Source of the DNA: Spirochaetaceae bacterium
GTDB taxonomy: Bacteria; Spirochaetota; Spirochaetia; SZUA-6; Bin103
Assembly: GCA_028818385.1 (NCBI GenBank)
Contig: JAPPNY010000221.1
Location: forward strand, 1 to 9,153
Length of the DNA: 9,153 nucleotides
Direction of reading: 5' to 3'
Positions within the stretch are counted from its first letter, which is position 1. The number at the start of each line of letters is the position of its first letter. The position numbers were made by a program, and so were the translations under genes. Positions 6,342 to 9,153 of this stretch are shown here, one piece after another. The notes under the pieces were generated by a model, which saw only the letters and a list, made by a program, of their open reading frames with translations, was not told the origin of the DNA and did not search any database.

Positions 6342-6365
6342 TGACTTAGTCATAAGACTTAGTCA
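6342..6365 (-). promoter_or_regulatory. Tandem palindromic operator of the toxin-antitoxin operon
   Basis: TGACTAAGTC occurs twice on the minus strand, separated by TTA (13-base period). Each copy contains the palindrome GACT-A-AGTC, and the 24 bases as a whole are symmetrical at ten of twelve base pairs. The block sits 15 bases before the antitoxin ATG and is AT-rich against a very GC-rich background. TTGACT at 6366-6361 could be a -35 box overlapping the upstream copy, but I see no clear -10 at 17 bases. Antitoxins of this family typically repress their own operon at such sites; binding here is inferred. Confidence 0.65.
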
Positions 6366-6371
6366 ACAAGT

Positions 6372-6392
6372 GGCCGCTCAGGAAATGCGGCC
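6372..6392 (-). terminator. Possible terminator hairpin at the end of the dehydrogenase gene
   Basis: On the minus strand GGCCGC and GCGGCC form a 6-bp all-GC stem around a 9-base loop that contains the dehydrogenase stop codon. The bases after it (ACTTGTTGACT) are only modestly T-rich, so this is weak as an intrinsic terminator. If active, it would separate the dehydrogenase transcript from the toxin-antitoxin operon just downstream. Confidence 0.3.
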
Positions 6393-7373
6393 GGTGATCA
6401 GGCCGCGCGGCTCCTCGCCACGGGCGATGCGGTCCAGGTTGTCGGCGGCGAAGCGGGCCCGGTTGTCGGTGGTCGACTGCGTGCCGCCGGCCGTGTGCGG
6501 CGTCGCGTACACGTTGGGGAGCGAGAACACCGGGTGGTTGCTGTCCGGGGGCTCGGACTCGAACACGTCAAGCCCGGCGCCGCCCAGGTTCCCGGCCAGG
6601 AGCGCGTTGTAGAGCGCCTCCTCGTCGATCAGCGCCCCGCGCGCGACGTTGATCACCCACGCGGTCGGCTTCAGCAGGCCGATGCGGCGCCGGTCGATGA
6701 TATGGCGGGTGCTCGCATTCAGATGCAGGTTCACCGACAGGATGTCGCACTCGGCGATCACCTCGTCCATGTCCTCGGGCGATCCCAGGAACTCCAGGGG
6801 CACCTGGTCGAGCACCTCGGTGGGGATCATGCGCACGTCGATGGCGGAGACCTTGATCCCGAACGGATGGGCGCGCAGGGCGAGCTGCTGGCCGCTGGCG
6901 CCGTAGCCGACGATCGCCAGCTTCTTGCCGTCCAGCCGGATGCCCTCCGGGTGGTAGTAGGTGCCGCCGTCGAAGTTGCCTGCCGCCGCCTTGTACTGGG
7001 CGGCGAGCAGCAGGATGAACATCATCGCGTTCTGGGCCAGCGCTTCCGCGCTCAGGTAGCCGGGGCAGTGCGAGAGCGTGATCCCCGTGTCCAGGATGTG
7101 CTCCACCTCGACGTGGTCCAGGCCGTTCGTCTGCACCTGGAAGTGACGGACGCCGGCCGCCGCGGCAAGATCGATCTTCTCCCTGCTGGCGTTGCCGCCC
7201 ATGTCGACCACGACCTCGATGCCGTCGAACTGCGGCGCCGCCGGCATCGTGTCGTCGAACGCCCGGGTGTCGTGCCGTTCGCTGACCGCCGCCAGGTGGC
7301 GGTACGTGCGGCCTTCGGTAACCGGTACGCCCGGTTGTGTGAGAAAGAGAACTCGTAGGCGTCGTTCAGCCAT
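6378..7373 (-). CDS. D-isomer-specific 2-hydroxyacid dehydrogenase
   Basis: A 331-residue cytoplasmic oxidoreductase that interconverts a D-2-hydroxyacid and its 2-keto acid, in the glycerate/phosphoglycerate dehydrogenase superfamily. The substrate-binding half opens LRVLFLTQPG at 6-15. The Rossmann motif is IVGYGASG at 154-161, and Asp179 (AIDVR) ends the second strand, favouring NAD over NADP. Catalytic residues are Arg245 (NVARGALID), Glu274 (FESEPP) and His293 (TPHTAGG). TNGLDHV at 82-88 is the usual loop before the hinge. ATG 7373 is chosen because the first strand follows at once; in-frame ATGs at 7385, 7388 and 7421 exist, and none has a clear ribosome site. The gene is divergent from the lactonase, and a sugar-acid role such as glycerate or a longer aldonate is plausible but unproven. 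Confidence 0.9.
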   Translation of the reverse strand: MAERRLRVLFLTQPGVPVTEGRTYRHLAAVSERHDTRAFDDTMPAAPQFDGIEVVVDMGGNASREKIDLAAAAGVRHFQVQTNGLDHVEVEHILDTGITLSHCPGYLSAEALAQNAMMFILLLAAQYKAAAGNFDGGTYYHPEGIRLDGKKLAIVGYGASGQQLALRAHPFGIKVSAIDVRMIPTEVLDQVPLEFLGSPEDMDEVIAECDILSVNLHLNASTRHIIDRRRIGLLKPTAWVINVARGALIDEEALYNALLAGNLGGAGLDVFESEPPDSNHPVFSLPNVYATPHTAGGTQSTTDNRARFAADNLDRIARGEEPRGLITGRIS

Positions 7374-7393
7374 GTCGGGGCGCATCATGGACG

Positions 7394-8500
7394 GTGATCG
7401 GCGGGTACTGCTACCCTCCATCCGCCATCGCCCGCACCGGCACCAGTGCCAACCTCCTGACCGTGTACGTCGCGCTCAGCGGGGAAGACCGCGTCGCGCG
7501 GCTGGCGCTCGACCCCGACGGCGCGGCGCTCCGTCCCGCCGGCTCGTACGCGCTGGCCGGCGGCCCCGCGCCGATGGCGTTCGATCCGGGCCGGCGCTTC
7601 GTGTACGTCAGCCGCCGGCGCGACGAGTGCGTCAGCACCCTGAGGGTCGAGCCGCATGGGAGCCTGACTCCCGTCGGTGAGCTGGCGACTCCATCGGGCG
7701 CCTGCTACGTGGCCACCGACCGCACGGGCCGCTTCCTGCTGACCGCCTACTACGCGGACGGAGCGGTGGCCGTGCACGCCATCGGCGGCGACGGCGTGGC
7801 CGCGGGCCCGCCGCTCTGCCTGCACGACACCGGCGTCGGCGCGCACATCCTGGAGACCGACCGTACCAACCGCTGGGCCTTCTCGTGCACGATCGCCGAG
7901 CCGGTCGGCTCCAATGCCGTGCACCAGTTCCTGTTCGACGGGCGGACCGGGACGCTGCGGCCCAACACGCCGCCGCGCCTGATCGGCGAGAACGGCTGCG
8001 GGCCGCGCCACTTCTGCTTCCACCCGCGGCTGCCGCTCATGTACGTCTCCAATGAGCAGGGCGGGAGCGTCACGGCCTACCGCCTCGACACCGGGAGCGG
8101 CACCTTGACCCGCTGGCACACCGTCTCCACGCTGCCCTCCGGCTACGACGGTGAGAACACCTGCTCGCAGATCCGCATCACCCCCGACGGGACCAGCCTG
8201 TTCGCCCCGAACCGCGGCCACGACAGCATCGCCGGCTTCGCGCTGGACGCACGGACCGGTGCGCTGTCGCTGCGCGAGATCGTGCCCACGGAGCCGGTGC
8301 CGCGCGCCTGCCAGCTCGACCCTGCCGGCCGGCTCCTGCTGGCCGCCGGGCAGGACTCGGGCCGGATCGCCGCCTACCGGATCGAGCCGTCGGACGGGCG
8401 GCTGACTTCGCTGGCGGTGAGCGAGGTGGGAGAGTCCCCGATGTGGATACTGTTTCGACGCGAAACGACTCTCGGACCCGACAAGGAGGCGCGTGCATGA
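7394..8500 (+). CDS. Lactonase family protein, seven-bladed beta-propeller (YbhE/Pgl type)
   Basis: A propeller protein of up to 368 residues related to 6-phosphogluconolactonase (YbhE type), which opens sugar lactones. Repeating blade motifs run through it: VYVALSGEDRVARLALDP at 24-41, PMAFDPGRRFVYVS at 60-73, ATDRTGRFLLTAYY at 107-120, the highly conserved GCGPRHFCFHPRLPLMYVSN at 201-220, ITPDGTSLFAPNRGHDSIA at 262-280, and CQLDPAGRLLLAAGQDSG at 306-323. The GTG at 7394 gives the longest form. GTG 7463 (residue 24) is a strong alternative, because the propeller begins there and it would leave room for promoters. No signal peptide is clear. The next gene begins within the stop codon, so both are in one operon. 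No glucose-6-phosphate dehydrogenase is nearby, so the true lactone may be another sugar acid. Confidence 0.87.
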   Translation: MIGGYCYPPSAIARTGTSANLLTVYVALSGEDRVARLALDPDGAALRPAGSYALAGGPAPMAFDPGRRFVYVSRRRDECVSTLRVEPHGSLTPVGELATPSGACYVATDRTGRFLLTAYYADGAVAVHAIGGDGVAAGPPLCLHDTGVGAHILETDRTNRWAFSCTIAEPVGSNAVHQFLFDGRTGTLRPNTPPRLIGENGCGPRHFCFHPRLPLMYVSNEQGGSVTAYRLDTGSGTLTRWHTVSTLPSGYDGENTCSQIRITPDGTSLFAPNRGHDSIAGFALDARTGALSLREIVPTEPVPRACQLDPAGRLLLAAGQDSGRIAAYRIEPSDGRLTSLAVSEVGESPMWILFRRETTLGPDKEARA

Positions 8501-9153
8501 CCGTTGGAGTTGGCGACTACCGATACCGGCTGGTACCCGACTGGGGCGACCAGGAGATCCGCGCGCAGATCGGCATCGTCACGGCGGTGGCGACCGACGC
8601 GAACGACCGCGTATACGTCGCCGACCGGGAGCCGAACGACGTGATCCGCGTGTTCGAGCGCGACGGCACCTACGTGGAGACCTGGGGCCGGGACTTCCTG
8701 AAGCGGCCCCACTCGATCTGGATCGGCCCGGACCAGCTCGCCTACATCACCGACATCATCCACCACACCGTGGAGATCTGCCGGCTGGACGGCACCGTCG
8801 TGCAGACCATCGGCACCCGCGGCACGCCCGGCGAGCCCGGCGCGCCGTTCAACCGGCCGACCTGGGCGGTGCGGGCGCCGTGGGGCGACCTGTACGTCTC
8901 CGACGGCTACGGCCAGGAGCGCATGCACCGATTCACGCCGGAGGGCGAGCTGGTGCGCTCCTGGGGAGCCGAGGGCACCGGTCCCGGCCAGTTCCAGCTC
9001 CCGCACTGCGTGAAGGTGGACCCGCGCGGGCGGCTGCTGGTCATCGACCGCACCAACGCCCGCATCCAGGTGTTCGACCGGGAAGGCGACTTCATCGAGG
9101 AGTGGACGGACGTGAAGGCCGCCAACGACCTGGTGATCGACGACCGGGACGTC
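8497..9153 (+). CDS. NHL-repeat six-bladed propeller protein, C-terminus beyond window
   Basis: The first 219 residues of an NHL-repeat propeller protein that runs off the right edge. ATG 8497 overlaps the lactonase stop (ATGA) and has an excellent ribosome site, AAGGAGG at 8483-8489 with seven bases of spacing. Blades are visible as VATDANDRVYVADR and VIRVFERDGTYVETWG (about 31-64), PHSIWIGPDQLAYITD (71-86), PTWAVRAPWGDLYVSDG (121-137) with MHRFTPEGELVRSWG (143-157), then GPGQFQLPHCVKVDPRGRLL (162-181) with IQVFDREGDFIEEW (190-203). It resembles bacterial homologues of peptidyl-alpha-hydroxyglycine amidating lyase and other six-bladed propellers. No signal peptide is present. The function is unknown; lyase, lactonase-like and scaffold roles are all possible. 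Confidence 0.85.
   Translation, partial: MTVGVGDYRYRLVPDWGDQEIRAQIGIVTAVATDANDRVYVADREPNDVIRVFERDGTYVETWGRDFLKRPHSIWIGPDQLAYITDIIHHTVEICRLDGTVVQTIGTRGTPGEPGAPFNRPTWAVRAPWGDLYVSDGYGQERMHRFTPEGELVRSWGAEGTGPGQFQLPHCVKVDPRGRLLVIDRTNARIQVFDREGDFIEEWTDVKAANDLVIDDRDV

Noticed and set aside
6495..7358. Plus-strand open frame opposite the dehydrogenase
   Set aside because: The minus strand holds a complete dehydrogenase with all catalytic residues; the antisense product has no recognisable fold.

Overview
This is a GC-rich, gene-dense stretch of bacterial chromosome. Codon third positions are mostly G or C, and no gap between genes exceeds about 100 bases. I see no rRNA, tRNA, CRISPR array, insertion sequence or phage gene. 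The content is accessory nutrient scavenging plus one toxin-antitoxin module. The organism is probably an uncultivated environmental heterotroph. The LplB/YtcP-type permease pair is common in Bacillota and Spirochaetota. The substrate-binding protein at the left edge has an ordinary SPase I-type signal and no lipobox, which leans towards a diderm. A high-GC spirochaete-like lineage would fit, but this is a weak inference.

Layout, left to right. On the minus strand, an exo-alpha-sialidase (GH33, 510-1601) is followed 40 bases later by the 5' part of a family 5 ABC solute-binding protein (1-469) that leaves the window and appears frame-disrupted near the edge. Divergent from these, on the plus strand, an AAC(3)-family N-acetyltransferase (1687-2412) overlaps an atypical M19 dipeptidase-like protein (2394-3326). 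Facing them is a long minus-strand array. In transcription order it holds a D-2-hydroxyacid dehydrogenase (7373-6378), a Phd/YefM antitoxin (6327-6088), a PIN-domain toxin (about 6100-5714), a DUF4019 protein (5704-5357), a GC hairpin, and two sugar-type ABC permeases (5262-4282 and 4275-3352). Divergent from the dehydrogenase, on the plus strand, a seven-bladed propeller lactonase (7394-8500) is translationally coupled to an NHL-repeat propeller protein (8497 to beyond 9153).

How they may work together: the sialidase and solute-binding protein could release and import a sugar or sialoside. The acetyltransferase and dipeptidase-like protein look co-translated and could act on one amino or amide compound. 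The permease pair would import an oligosaccharide, but its own binding protein and ATPase are not here. The dehydrogenase and lactonase are typical sugar-acid enzymes sharing a divergent promoter region. All these links are inferred from position.

The most distinctive signals are in the toxin-antitoxin module. A tandem palindromic operator lies directly before the antitoxin. The PIN toxin's expected first codon reads ATC, with no ATG, GTG or TTG available in its frame upstream of the catalytic first strand. I found no convincing wholly new system.
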